Assembly: GCA_000467715.1 (NCBI GenBank)
Contig: AJFK01000274.1
Location: 23,103 to 87,102 of the forward strand
DNA from: Hysterium pulicare CBS 123377
Lineage: Eukaryota > Ascomycota > Dothideomycetes > Hysteriales > Hysteriaceae
Direction: 5' to 3'
Length of the DNA stretch: 64,000 bases
The position numbers and the translations under genes were made by a program. Positions 34,580-45,739 of this stretch are shown piece by piece; the first letter of the stretch is position 1; every line of letters starts with the position of its first letter. Below the pieces are notes generated by a model. It was not told where the DNA came from, searched no databases, and saw only the letters and a program-made list of their open reading frames with translations.

Positions 34580-35575
34580 CTTGTCGCGTTGAATGAAAAG
34601 AGAAGTGGTGATGCTGTGTGGTGGAGGTTGCGAAAGTGATGGTGTTGTGAGGTGGAGGGTACGAAAGTGAGAGGTTCATATAGTTTTCGGAGTCTGGGCC
34701 GCGGAGTGATTGAAGTTCACCTCCGATATGAATCTAGCGGCGAATTTACATGATGAGCAGGCCAAAGTCGAGGAGCACAGAAGAGTGCCGAAACTTTGAG
34801 GTCCCTAGTATAGGATTGTCTCAATCGCCCAAAAGAATGCAAGACAGTGAGTTCGTGATTCCGACCATGGGATCTAGCAGCTGATCATAGATGTTCACCA
34901 TACGCTTCTAATTGCTGCTATTCAACACGTAATTGTGGAATCAATATACTTGATGATGAGTACCGTTGCGAGTGGCGCTTATGAGTGCTATTATTTGGAT
35001 TGATGAAGAATTGCTATTACAAGTGATAGAACTGATGGGCATAGTACTGGTGGTCTGGTACTCATCACCTTGAACTCGTAGTGTCCTTGTTCGCAATTGG
35101 GGATGCCCGTATTCTTCAGTGCGGGCTCCGATAATGACAATCACCAATATCAAAAGATACGACGAAAACTGTTCAATATCTGGAGTGCAAAACGCCCAAA
35201 TGACGAACAGATTAGAACAATTCCCTAAACAAATGAATTCTACGCAATATAATTTGTGTGACAAAAGATAGAAAGAACGTTCTAGGAGCAATATCGCACT
35301 TTGTTGAAGCGAAACAACCGCTCAACAGCGATGAGATTGCTGCTTATTTGACAACCCAATTTCTTTGCCATGAGGCAGCTCAACAACTATGACACCCTAT
35401 CTAACCACATATCTATCTTAGTGCGCGAGAACATCCAACATTTTCCAGCATACACCATACCCACTTTGTACACCTGCATCCTGGTGGGGCAGAGCTTACT
35501 GTTCGATGATCAGTACCCGCATCCAATAAACTAAGTAAGATGCATACTTATATGGAAGCCTTACCACTGCTTGGG
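34580..35575. other. Intergenic, nothing recognised
   Basis: Promoter of copy 2 and 3' flank of copy 3. The 116-codon minus-strand frame at 35291-34941 looks random. A short duplicated phrase (gtggaggttgcgaaagtg / gtggagggtacgaaagtg) lies near 34622 and 34653. Confidence 0.35.
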
Positions 35576-35582
35576 ACAAAAG

Positions 35583-35994
35583 CTAGTTCCGGAACGGCAA
35601 CGGAGGATCATCTTGACGTTCCATGGATGCGATGCGCGCCTTGAGAGCCGCAATCTCCGCATCCTTGAACTACACTTATCAGCAACGAAATCACTTATCA
35701 TACAGCAGATAAGCCCACCTTCATCTGTTCATCACGATTCGCAACCTCCTGCCTCCAAATTCCATTGTTCATCATCACAGCATTGCGCTGGGTCTCAGCC
35801 GTATTCCTCTGTGCTTCGAGACTAAGCACCGCCATGTGGTACTCTTTAGCTTTGGCTTCTGAGGCGGCGAGATCGGTTTCTAGATCGGCGATGCGTTTGC
35901 GGGAAAGTTCGGATTCGGTGAGGTAGTATGGCACACCCATAGGGCCAGGTTGTTGTGAGGGTTGGTTGGGATCGGGGTATGGGGAGTTCGACAT
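35583..35994 (-). CDS. Short coiled-coil protein, zinc-less family copy 3
   Basis: Exons 35994-35719 and 35669-35583 join in phase to 120 residues, with a weak GTGGGC donor and a GTGTAG acceptor. The Pro/Gln-rich start (MSNSPYPDPNQPSQQPG, with a YY motif after) resembles the start of copies at 48.4, 38.9 and 59.2 kb. A coiled coil follows (RKRIADLETDLAASEAKAKE) and the second exon continues it (FKDAEIAALKARIASMERQ). It ends soon after, without the basic tract or zinc module. It is the shortest member; the weak donor lowers confidence in the join. Confidence 0.6.
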
Positions 35995-35999
35995 GTTGG

Positions 36000-36455
36000 A
36001 TGGTTGGGAAGTTGATGTTATGATGTACTACTTATGAACGAATGTTGATGTTTGTAGTAGAAAAAGAAATGGCCTGGCGGGGTAAAGAATGTGATAGCAA
36101 GGGAGGGGCACGAAGTGAATGGGTAGTGCAGTTGATACCATTTGCCGTTAGGGCTAGATCATAAATGGAAAGGTCATGTTGAGGAGGCATGTTTCGTGAG
36201 AGGTGGTTTTAAGTTTGGGAACGAAGAGATGTGGAGGTTCTCGCACAAGGAGAAGATAGATGAGCGCAATCACGAGAAATGTGCGCGGTGGTTGTTTGTC
36301 AAAACAATTGTGTTATCCTTCCTTGATCTAGAAGCATCTTGCCACGATAACATTATGAAAATGCCAGAAATCAACAAGCTGAGTATCTACATCAAGCTTC
36401 CGGAGCACCTGAGAGATGTATGCCCACCCGGACGGCCAACATATCACCCTCCTCA
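36000..36455. other. Intergenic between copies 3 and 4
   Basis: A plus-strand frame at 36142-36567 overlaps the next gene on the other strand and shows no family features. Nothing else recognised. Confidence 0.35.
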
Positions 36456-36457
36456 AA

Positions 36458-37282
36458 TCAGGCATCATATTCACTATCCCTTTCAGCCTTCTTCTGCTTG
36501 TGTATGTTCTTCGCTTTCGGTTGTCCGGGGCCTTGTGTGCCGGGTGGCTGCTTCCGGACTTTCGTGATCGGGACGGTCTTTGGGTAGGCGTCACCCTCGT
36601 GGGCGAACGGGCATTGCGGATTCTGGCATAAATCTCTCGCGTAGCTCTTGCACTGGGCGCGACGGCAGTCCAAGTTGAGCTCGATGCAGTTGGCGCAAGG
36701 CGTTCCCGGATCACATGTGTTGTCTCGCGACTTGCTATAACAGGGAATGCAGACAACAAAGCGTTCCTTGACTTTCTTGCGCGGAGGAATTTGGGGTCTG
36801 GGAAATGATCAGCAGGAGCTAGTTCGAGAACTCAATAGGTGTGCTTACTCGAAGTCGTCGGCTCCACGTTTCTTCAAAGACTCAATCTCAGCATCTCTTC
36901 GTTTGATTATGCCCTTCAGGTCCTGAATACTATGTTCAAGATTTTTGGTTCTCTCCCTCGCCTTCTCAGTCTCGATGTCCTCCAATACCTTGCTTGTCCT
37001 CAGCTCCCGATTCTCTGCGCGGACGCTGTCTAGCTCAGCTTGCGCGCTGCTCAGATCGAATCGAACGTTGCTGAGGTCAGCTCGAACGTTGCTTAGAGTC
37101 GTTTGCAAGGATGTGTTTTCCTCGTCTCGCTTTTCCATTATCGCGTCCGCATATGTGTTTGCCTGCTCGAGCCTGCTCACTTTCTTTTCAAGGCCTTCGA
37201 TGCGTAAAAGGGCGTCATCAAGATCTAGCGGACCTGCGCTTGTAGGTGATTGAGTGTGGTCAGGTGTGTTTTTGGTGGCCAT
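36458..37282 (-). CDS. Coiled-coil / compound zinc-module protein (family copy 4)
   Basis: Exons 37282-36849 and 36797-36458 (GTAAGC donor, TCCCAG acceptor) join in phase to 257 residues. Residues 22-140 are coiled coil (DDALLRIEGLEKKVSRLEQA, LQTTLSNVRADLSNVRFDLS), then LKKRGADDFE, the intron, PPRKKVKERFVV and the zinc module. The module reads C-x2-C-x8-C-x5-C-x2-C-x6-C-x4-C-x7-C-x4-C-x3-H (CIPC, CDPGTPCANC, CRRAQC, CQNPQCPFAHE). After it come YPKTVPITKVRKQ and a Lys-rich tail. All ten ligands are present. The TVPITKV phrase is shared with the copies at 40.5 and 50.6 kb, so these three form a subgroup. Likely nuclear given the basic tracts; target unknown. Confidence 0.8.
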
Positions 37283-37289
37283 TTCGAGA

Positions 37290-38885
37290 GCTTTGGGGAG
37301 CTTCTTGCTGTTGGTTGTAGAAGTGATGGAGAAGGCAACTCAGAGAAAGGAAATTGGACGAGAGTGGAAGCTGAATGCGTTCATAAGCAAGAATCTATAG
37401 TAATACGGTAGTCAAGTGTTGTATTGCCGAACTTACTGGGCTGAGGGCGAAAGACTCTGCTGATAAGTAACTTCCAGCCCTTCCCTATGGCTAGTGTAAT
37501 TGCAAAGGGACAGGTTCAGCGTTGGGAAAGCGGTTTGGGGGCTCATACTTGATCCGGCACGAAACAGAGAGTTGCCGAGATTCCACTCTTCGGACCACGT
37601 CCGAAAATGAAGTTCAATTGACCAGGCCGCAAAATAAAGGGTCCAAGTTGCGAGGGGCCCATCACGTGCGTGCTGCTGACTCAGCCTTTAGTCACTAGCG
37701 TCCGCACAAAAATATATATTCTTCGTCCGCCTTCAACTCTTTCCTCCCTCAGGCCTAACAGGTTTCTTTTTCGCAACGTCGATTGACACCCCACCATGCC
37801 TCCACCCTGAACGCAATCTTCAACCATTACTATAGCATCAACCCTGCATTGTGTGGCGCCAATCACCAGATCTTTTGACGACGGTCAACGACCCAAGGGA
37901 CGATTCGGACGATTGACATCGCACGGTAGCAGGAACCATCTTGATGTGATAGCTGGTGATTGAGTCATGGGTCCACACTGGAACGATTCAAGACTCATGT
38001 CGCCTGCCTCACGGTAGTTAGTTGGGGATGGCTCCATCTTGGACGTACAGCGTTTAAGAGTTTGTCCGATTGCTGAACTTGTTTCTTCAACAGATGAACT
38101 CGACCCGCTGGTGAGGTGTCCTCCACACGATTTCATTCTTGGGACGTGTGCTGTTGAGTCATCTCATGATGTCGTCGCCTAAACTAGGGTCGGCACTTGG
38201 TTTGATTCAGTCGGATCGTGATGTATTCCGGGCTCAATTCTCACTTGTGAGAATTCTGGGAGCACGCAACATATCTGACACACCCTTTTTTTTCATTGAT
38301 CGCTGGTCCTTGTGATTGGGGTTGAAGAAGAAAATTCCATTCTCATTGGAAGAAGAGCACAAGGCATACAACGTATAATTCCTCGAACGACAGAATAATA
38401 GGTAGATTAAATCTTCGGCTTGATCGATCAGTAGTTACATGGTGATGTCGAACACATATTGATTGACGTTCAGGCTTTGAGGTCTTAGGCATACCGCGCA
38501 TGGTCAAAGGCGATGATGCAGTCTCTCCTCTCGATGCCAACCTCCAGTGCAAGCACACATCCTACCTAATGTGAAGCTGGACTGCCGCCAAACGCAATTA
38601 GCGCGTCTACAACAGTACCGCCCAATCTCATGTTCCAGTCAGAGAAAATGAGTCCGTTCACCGCCTTGTCTTTCATGATAGCAGTGAATGAGACTCCAAC
38701 CCAACCACGACTTGACTCAATCCGCTTCTCGTTCTTCCGGCTTCAGCCGTTTATCTCCACTCTCATTTTTCACCCTGAACCTGCCAAAGGTCCTCACAAT
38801 CTAAAGTCTTTTCTCGCTTTCCTCGCTTTCCCAACCCGTTGACTCTCAACCTCCTACATTACAGAGTCTTCCTCCACTCTCAATC
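37290..38885. other. Intergenic region
   Basis: No gene supported. It holds a dispersed T-run element at 38225-38340 and the promoter of copy 5. Frames at 37681-38136 and 38343-38842 show no family features. Confidence 0.35.
38225..38340 (+). repeat. Dispersed T-run element, diverged copy E
   Basis: Reads cgggctcaattctcacttgt, then an eight-T run, cattgatcgctggtccttgtga and ttggggttgaagaagaa. It matches copies C and F in block order but weakly in sequence. Confidence 0.4.
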
Positions 38886-38891
38886 ATCGCA

Positions 38892-39770
38892 ATGGACCCG
38901 GATAGGTATCCTGCTTATCCACTTGGGCCTCCGTATGATCTGTTTGAGCCTGACCTCCCACGACTTGCCGAATCTCAACGACGATTCAGAGGATTTTCCG
39001 CTATCAATAACACTCAACGCTTGGATAACTTGGCAATCAGCCATGGTCGGGATGCCGCCCTTCAAGACGCAAGAAAAGCGAGAGCTGAATTGTCTCGCCA
39101 GCTGGACGTGAATAGTACCCAGGCGAATACTATTATCGTAAGCGCCTTCGCCCCGTTTCCGAATTTCATCACGACCCATGAACACATTTGATCCTAACAT
39201 ATCCTAGGATCAGTTAATTGAGATCGTCACTTTGAAAGCTAAGCTCGGCGAACAAACCACACGTGCGGACCAACAGAGCGCACGCGCCGATAACGCAGAG
39301 GAGAGACTCCGACAGCTCGAGAGGAATGGTCTGCAAGTTGCCAGCGGCGAGCTGCATCTCCCACACCGCACACGCAACCTAGACGACTCTTTCCAACCTG
39401 CAGCTGCCTCCGTTCCTGAACCGGTTTCGAAAAAGAGAAAGCTCGCGTACGTACATCTCAGCCTCTGGACCGTACCATATACTAATGTTGCTCCAGCGAG
39501 ATCTCAGAGATCACGCCTGTTGACTCAGTTCGGAAACTGGTCCAGTGCCTAAACTGTCACACTCACAACCTACCGTGCGACGCGAATGATACTTGCGCTA
39601 ATTGCGCCGAGTCTGGTATTACCTGCTGGAGGCGCAAGTGCGTCAAATTCCAGTATTGCAAGAAACCCAGCTGCCGTTTCGCCCACGCTGGCGACCGCTA
39701 TCCTAACGTTCGTGATGATCGCGCACCGGTTACAGCAGACGTCCTACAATATGCTGGGGGAGGATACTGA
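38892..39770 (+). CDS. Coiled-coil / compound zinc-module protein (family copy 5)
   Basis: Exons 38892-39137, 39208-39446 and 39497-39770 join in phase to 252 residues. It starts MDPDRYPAYPLGPPYDLFEP, a start shared with the copies at 55.0 and 59.3 kb. Coiled coil spans the exon 1/2 junction (AALQDARKARAELSRQLDVN, IEIVTLKAKLGEQTTRADQQ). VSKKRKL precedes intron 2. The last exon has CLNC, CDANDTCANC, CWRRKC and CKKPSCRFAH, spacing C-x2-C-x6-C-x5-C-x2-C-x6-C-x4-C-x5-C-x4-C-x3-H, with all ten ligands. The protein ends about 30 residues later. One of the best intact members. Confidence 0.82.
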
Positions 39771-39779
39771 TGTGGTGGC

Positions 39780-40500
39780 TACGGTGGATCAGGGTACACA
39801 GTTAAAAAGGCTGAGAGATCGTCTCACTGAGATGGAGGCTGCGCATTGGAGGCCGGCGGAGTTGATGTATGATAGAATTCAGAACTTGCACAAGCCGCTG
39901 ACTGCTACCTTCCTAGCTAGTACTTGACTCGGTGTACTCTCTCCCAGAGCATTCTTCTTGTTCTCATTCAAAGGCCTTAGACTTGATGATTGGCCTTTCG
40001 CTAGATACGAGTAGAGCACATTCCCGAAGCCTCGTCCGCCTTTCCGAATCGTGCACTTGCCCTTCTTCGTGCATTCCCGCTTCCATCACCTCTCTAGTAT
40101 CACATCTCTACACTTTCCTATCGCCTGCATCGCCGCTAACAAAAGGTTGGTCGTATTGTCAACACTTTGACCTAAACCTGTCTCGCAAATTCCTTGGCGG
40201 TATCGGGATACATGTTATCCGAAAGCGAAGTGAGTATCGAAGCTGAAGTCAGCCAGCCTGGCAAGCTTAATTTCTGGTCCTACAGGACGTTAGATTACGC
40301 TCTGCGGGTTGAGTGTTTTTAAGCTAGTGCAGACGCATACGCGACAGTTAAAAAGAAGCGAAGATAGAAGGACATTTCATTTCGAAGTATGGAGAACACT
40401 TTTCAGACTCTATGATTAAGATCGAGGACTTTGGCTTGCACCAGGCTGATCTTATCAATACATTGACATTTCATCCACCTGTTCCAAACAGACTGGAGCA
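39780..40500. other. Intergenic, nothing recognised
   Basis: 3' flanks of converging copies 5 and 6. No family features in either strand. Confidence 0.35.
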
Positions 40501-40504
40501 ACCG

Positions 40505-41576
40505 CACAGAAGCGTATGTTGATGAATGACTTCTCCTTTCGCTCGCTGGTAGACTCCTGCACCATCTTATCATCTTCCCCACTGCCCATCCTGTCCGCTC
40601 GCATCTCCTTCTCTGCTTTCTTCACAGCCTCCTTCGCCTTCCTCTTCACATTCTTCGCCATCGGTCCCCTTTCGCGCCTACCCATCCAGAGGCGTCTGCT
40701 GAACTTTCGTAATGGGTACCCTGACAGGCTAGCCGCCCTCTTCATGCGCCATTGCACATTTGGAGTTTGTGCAAGCGCTTGCAGCCAACTGTTTGCAACG
40801 GCCACGACGGCAGAATTTAGTGTCTCGGACGCAGTTCTGGAAGGGTGTTCCGCGATCGCAGTCGGTGAGTCTTTGGGTGTAGCAAGGGATGCAGACGATA
40901 ACGGGCTTCTTTGCTTTCTTCGCCGTTGTTTGCGATCTAGAGTTCGATTAGCTGGCGCTGAAAGCGAGTAAAAACAGAAGCTGGGATTAGCTCCAGGTCG
41001 TCCGCCCTGCGCTTCTTGGCCGGTGTGATCGCGAGTATGGCCTGAACATCAGCAAGCTGTTTGGCTTTGAGCTTGGACTTGGATTTCGCATTGAAGTCTC
41101 GGGCTTAGGCCTCCGCCTCATCGAGACGAGTCTGGAGATCAGCGACGTGGGTATTGTGATCATGATACCAATTTGTACTACCACATAATCATGATTTCGA
41201 CCGTATCAGGTGCTTACATCATTTCTCTTGTTGAAGCCTGACAGCTTTCTCCTTTGCATCTTCCAACTCTTCTCCTTGTATGCCCATGGCCCTCTATTCT
41301 TCCGATTGTTGCTGTTAGGGTCATAGATCTATCTATGGAAGCCTTGACAGACTCTCCAAGCTGCATATTTTGGGTGGAAAGGTATTTACTCTACTCATCC
41401 TTCTTCTGAGCATCTGTAATAGCTGCGTCGTGCTCGTCCGACAAGGAGAGGTTTTGGAGTCAAAGCTGGTGGATTTCTCCTCTGGCATCGGAGAGCTTTG
41501 CCTGCATCCGAAGACGGTAGAATTGAGAAGCCTTAATATAGTTAGGTTCGGTCAGGGGCTCGGGATGTTGAGACAT
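40505..41576 (-). pseudogene. Decayed coiled-coil / zinc-module gene (family copy 6)
   Basis: The start is still clear at 41576 (MSQHPEPLTEPNYIKASQFY) and leads into LRMQAKLSDARGEIHQL, then a TGA, with coiled-coil sequence continuing in the same frame (LQNLSLSDEHDAAITDAQKK). Further pieces: a helix near 41250 (LEDAKEKAVRLQQEK); HVADLQTRLDEAEA followed by TAA and more helix, ending AKKRRADDLE near 40985; then the zinc part, CIPCYTQRLTDCDRGTP, where the fourth cysteine is Phe (FQNC), then CRRGRC and CAMAHEEGG followed by TAG and RVPITKVQQ. It belongs to the subgroup of copies 4 and 10. At least four in-frame stops and one lost ligand. Confidence 0.75.
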
Positions 41577-41937
41577 GCTGAAAAGTCCGATCGAGATCGA
41601 GCAAAATGAGATAAGAATTGCCGTGAGCGGAAGAATCGAAACTCGGCGGGACAGCAATAATGTGTGTGCTCTTAGCTTCTAGGACGCCAAAGGTTTGAGT
41701 GACAAAGGGATTCACCCTAGGATTTGAAGAGGCCTGTGCTCAAATATGCTATGCAAGTTCAACAGCGTCACCATACTACAACCGGGATTATTTTTACGCC
41801 AGAAACTCACGAACCCAAGCAGCACCATTCGAAGATCAAATTCTGGGTCCTCTCCTCTCTATAACCTCCCACCCGATGCATCCCAGAAACCATCCCTCTC
41901 CACATCCAAATGGCGCCCTGAGACTACGATAACGCTT

Positions 41938-42700
41938 CCGGTAACGACTATCCGGATCGATGCCGATATGCTGAGTACCCACCTCATTTACCGCATCAAG
42001 GGTGGGAACTCGAAATCTTACGCCAACAGAACTCAGATCTTTGACGAGAGTTGGATGCCGCGGCTTCCCTAGCAAAGACCCGGGAGCTGGATCTCCATGC
42101 GATCACCTCTAACAAGGGTAAAGTCGAGCAAGAGGCACAGACTTCGAATACAGAGCCCAGCAAACTTCTGGTCGTCAAGAGCCAGCAGGAGATCAATATA
42201 TCTGTATGACGATGGAAAGTTGGTCTGCATACCAATTGCACCGTTAATACCGCCATACGTTAGAAACAAACTGCCGAGTCGGAGATCACGAGGGATCAAC
42301 TTGCATGAGCTAACAGACGCATCCAATATCTAGAGAAACGAGCGAACGTCAAACATCCAGCCAGCGACTCTCACAATTCCACTCTCGCCGAAACGTCAAC
42401 CGCTCGGCATATCTTCCTCCAGACCAAAGCCTCCCAATCACACCCACCACCCCCCAAAAAGTGACTCCATTCATGCGTAACCTCACTCCCGCCCAGCAGC
42501 TGGAAACCCGTCGAATGCCTAACGTGCCACACGCAAGGACCACCATGTGACGTGCAAGACCTGTGCCAGAAATGCGAGCGGCAAGGTTCTGGTCTGTTAT
42601 CGGCGTCCGTGCAAGAAGTACCATTGTTGTGGGAAGGATGGTTGTCCTTTTGGTCCTGTTTGGATGGGTATCCTTGGTTGCTGATGGGGAAGAGGGGGAG
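41938..42700 (+). pseudogene. Decayed coiled-coil / zinc-module gene (family copy 7)
   Basis: Plus-strand relic most similar to the copy at 55.0 kb. Around 41950-42210 it reads YPPHLPHQGWELEILRQQNS, DL, then TGA, then RELDAAASLAKTRELDLHAI; the copy at 55.0 kb has AKTRELDIATITS in the same place. At about 42262 the exon starting after CGTTAG repeats the corresponding exon of that gene (AELEITR-like). The zinc part at about 42510 gives CLTCHTQGPPCDV and CQKCERQGSG, then a frameshift to VCYRRPCKKYHCCGKDG. The last histidine is lost (CPFGP instead of CxxAH). Confidence 0.75.
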
Positions 42701-42704
42701 AGTT

Positions 42705-43155
42705 GGCGGGCAGTGAGGAGGTTTAGTGATGGCAAGGTGGATAGGATGGTCACCGGTGGGGATGACATGGATGGGGAATTTGAGGGTGGAATGGAGGAGC
42801 TGTTGAACAGTGGCGTATGTAAATACAGGTTCCTTCCAGGCTTTTCAATCAGCGACCAGAAGCAAGCTTTAACTACACGCCATTCCAACCATAACTGGCC
42901 TCTACGTCCAATCGTTCTATTTCCAATCCGAACCTGAGCTGCTCCCATTGCAGGCTTTTCTCTCCCCTCTTGTCCGCCATCGTTCTTCTCGCGTACATAC
43001 CGCCTTCCTACACATGCTTCGACTGTGTTGCCCCGACTGAGTTGCCTCCATATTAGAGAGTGGCACGTATCGTACAACAATGTCTTGTGTGTTCTCTCAC
43101 GCAACCTCCGCTAGGTCAAGCTTCGAAGGGTGGCCATGCCCGGTATATGATGCTG
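42705..43155. other. Intergenic, nothing recognised
   Basis: 3' flanks of copy 7 and the MFS gene. A 251-codon minus-strand frame (43104-42349) overlaps copy 7 and looks like an antisense shadow. Confidence 0.4.
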
Positions 43156-43158
43156 TGG

Positions 43159-44600
43159 TTACACTAAATGCTGCAACTTCTTCCACTTCCATAGCAATCC
43201 CCATCCACCAAACACCGACGACAGCCCCGTGAATATGATGAGGGGCCCATAAGCCGTTCCATAACCAAAGCTTCCAATCGGAGTCGCGCTTCCAGCTTTG
43301 AGCAGTGGCACACTCACCAGTCCACCGCTCACATATCCAATGCCCCTCGCCCCATTCAGCAGACCATACAGTATCCCTGTGTCAACAGCCTCATTCCTCT
43401 GCGCAGCCTCGCGCTCCAGCTCATTGAGCACGCCTCCCCAAGTCGCGCTGTAGCCGCTAGCAAAGAAGCCGAAGGTGGTAGAGAATAGCACCAAGAGGGC
43501 AATACTACCATGCGACGTCAAACCCCAGAAGAGGAAAGCGGCCAGAGCGGAGCTGACGGCGGAGAGAGAAGTTACCGTGGTGGCTGAAAGAGGGAAGTGC
43601 TTATTATCGCTTAGAAAGCCGAAAAAGGACGAGGAGACGATGCCGGGGATGTTGAATAGGGTAAGCAAAAGGGTGGCTGAGGTCTGAGACAACGAAGTGA
43701 CTTCGTGCGCGTATTGGCTTATGTATGTTTGTGGGATGCCGTATCCGGCGCTTTGGAGTATGGTGGCGATGCTGTAGATGTAGAAGGTCTGGTGGCGGAG
43801 GAACTGCCAGGGAATCTTTCGTGTTTGATGAGTCGGCGAGGATATGCTGGAGGGATGAGTTAGTATCAGGAAGATTCCGAGGACGCTGGTTCCGCCCGCG
43901 ATGGCCGTCCATATTCTCAACGTAGTACGAAAGCCGTAGCGATCGAGAAGGGCTCGCACCAGGAACGGACAGACAGATCCTACGACGTTTTTACAGGAAA
44001 ATACCACTCCGTATGCTAGGGCTCGGTTGCTGGTGTTGAACCATTCGCCGAGAGATAGCGTGGTCGGGCTGTAGATGAGAGCGCATCCTAACGCCGCCAT
44101 GACTCCCTGCGTCGCAACTAAATGCCAGACATGTTTGCTGAAAGAGGACAAGATGAAGCTGATGCACGTAAGCGCAACGCCGCAAAGAGCCGCGGTCTGC
44201 CGTCTACGGGCCCATCGTTTGGTGAACAGGGCGAATAGAAAGGGCATCGAGAGGTACATGACGCCGTTGGAGGTTGTACCGATGATACCGGTGACTTGGC
44301 GAGCCCCTTCAAGCGTCCAGTTGTCGTAATAGTATTCTTGGAAGATGCCGTAACTCATGGCGAAGCCTGGGCCACGTGTGAGTGGAGTTTCAATCAGCAT
44401 GTGGAAGATAGTATACCCCAGATCGGCAATTGCAATATCGTGCACCCCATGAGAACGCAAGCCCTCTTCCTCTTTGATTCCCATTGTCTCGAGTCGGCTT
44501 GGTCGAGGTTGGATGCATGTTGATCGGCGTCGCGGGGCTCTTGCTCGCCGACGTCTGACGGCCGCGAGTCGCGGAGAGATATGTCCACATTTCGTGCCAT
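43159..44600 (-). CDS. MFS transporter, monocarboxylate-permease type
   Basis: Exons 44600-44417 and 44366-43159 (GTATAC donor, CCCAG acceptor) join in phase to 463 residues. The cytosolic N-terminus of about 50 residues (EQEPRDADQHASNLDQADSR) leads into a first membrane segment split by the intron (MGCTILQLPIWG, then FAMSYGIFQEYYYD). The rest shows regularly spaced membrane segments, about 12 in all, including GVMYLSMPFLFALFTKRWAR and SLGEWFNTSNRALAYGVVFS. The latter (EWF...RALAxG) is characteristic of the fungal monocarboxylate-transporter-like branch. It probably moves a small organic acid across the plasma membrane or a vacuolar membrane; the substrate is unknown. A damaged copy of its 5' part lies at 53.4-53.6 kb. 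Confidence 0.85.
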
Positions 44601-44604
44601 GGTG

Positions 44605-45735
44605 GATTAGTCGGAGGCATAAAAGGAAGTTGTTGGCGGGCCAGTATACGGCGTCTTGAAGAACCGTGCCATTCGGGACCGACATACGCCCTATGAATGA
44701 TGTGTGGGGAGTGTGTCGACGATCCTTGGCAGATGACGAAATGCGGCCTTGGCGGGATAGGCACGTGATCATGGCACGTGCTTCTTGATTACTCAATCAA
44801 TAGGGGTTTATCTTTGCATCCTAGGCATAGTTTCCGGCGCTTTTGTCGACATCTGCCACTTATCGCGGGACAATTCAGCATATCTGAGTTGGCCTGCACC
44901 TATCCACATAGCCGCCGCCACAATGCAGTCGAGGACGAATCCGGAAAATGGAAGCGAGGGCTCAGCTGGAGCCAAGAAATCTGCTCAACTTACAGAGGTA
45001 TTTCTGCGATCGGATTGCTTCTTCGATCTCGGAACCTGTTGTTCTAACTACATCTTCCTCTGCTGCTGACACGTCATTGCTGCTTTGCTGGCACCCAGCC
45101 TGAGAATCACTATGGACTTGTCGTGGTAACCAGTATTAGATCCGGGCAAGGCTGAGTTTCAGCCTTATTACAGATTACTACTCTCGCATACCTAGAACAA
45201 CATGTGGATTACTTTACGGCGTGCGGCATTCTCCGAGGGCTATATTAGAGTGGGGAATCTACCCCCGAAAGTGATAGGCTATGCTGGGAAGACAAGATCG
45301 TTATGCGAGCCTTGCATCAACAGGCCTAATATTGGATTTCGCAGACGAAATCCCGGTCTTTACTTTTTGGCCCCCCAACAGCACGCTTTCCTAGACCAAT
45401 TTTAGTCTAGCCCGGCCTCCAATAACCCATCTTCAGGATGCGAATACCTATGTTTGGGCCGCTTCCGATGATTCAGCCGGGGGTGGTTCCGTGGTCATGC
45501 GTGGCGTTTTATTGATTCGGTCTAGCCAGCTCGCTCGGAAGCCACACTGCATGCAGGGCTGGATCTAGCCAGCTGCGCTGCGCGTGCTTCTTCTCCGCCT
45601 CATATCTATAAATCTTCTCCGTGGAAAAAATCAATGGGACTCATCACTCGATAACTTCTCGTCCAACCAGTTTTAACCGTCCTCGTTCTTGGATTCGAAA
45701 CTGTCCAGATTATCCTGCCTGATATTCGCGAAAGA
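44605..45735. other. Divergent promoter region between MFS and HET genes
   Basis: The first 160 bp (44605-44765) share blocks such as catacgccctat and tgtggggagt...cgacgatcctt...ggcagatgacg with 47.94-48.20 and 53.56-53.77 kb. A short ATG frame at 44922 (MQSRTNPENGSEGSAGAKKS) ends at a GTATTT donor-like site and may be an orphan exon. TATA-like tctataaatc lies at about 45604, before the HET gene. Confidence 0.45.
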
Positions 45736-45739
45736 TATA

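Noticed and set aside
42349-43104. 251-codon minus-strand frame
   Set aside because: It lies antisense to the zinc-family relic at 41.9-42.7 kb and shows no domain features.
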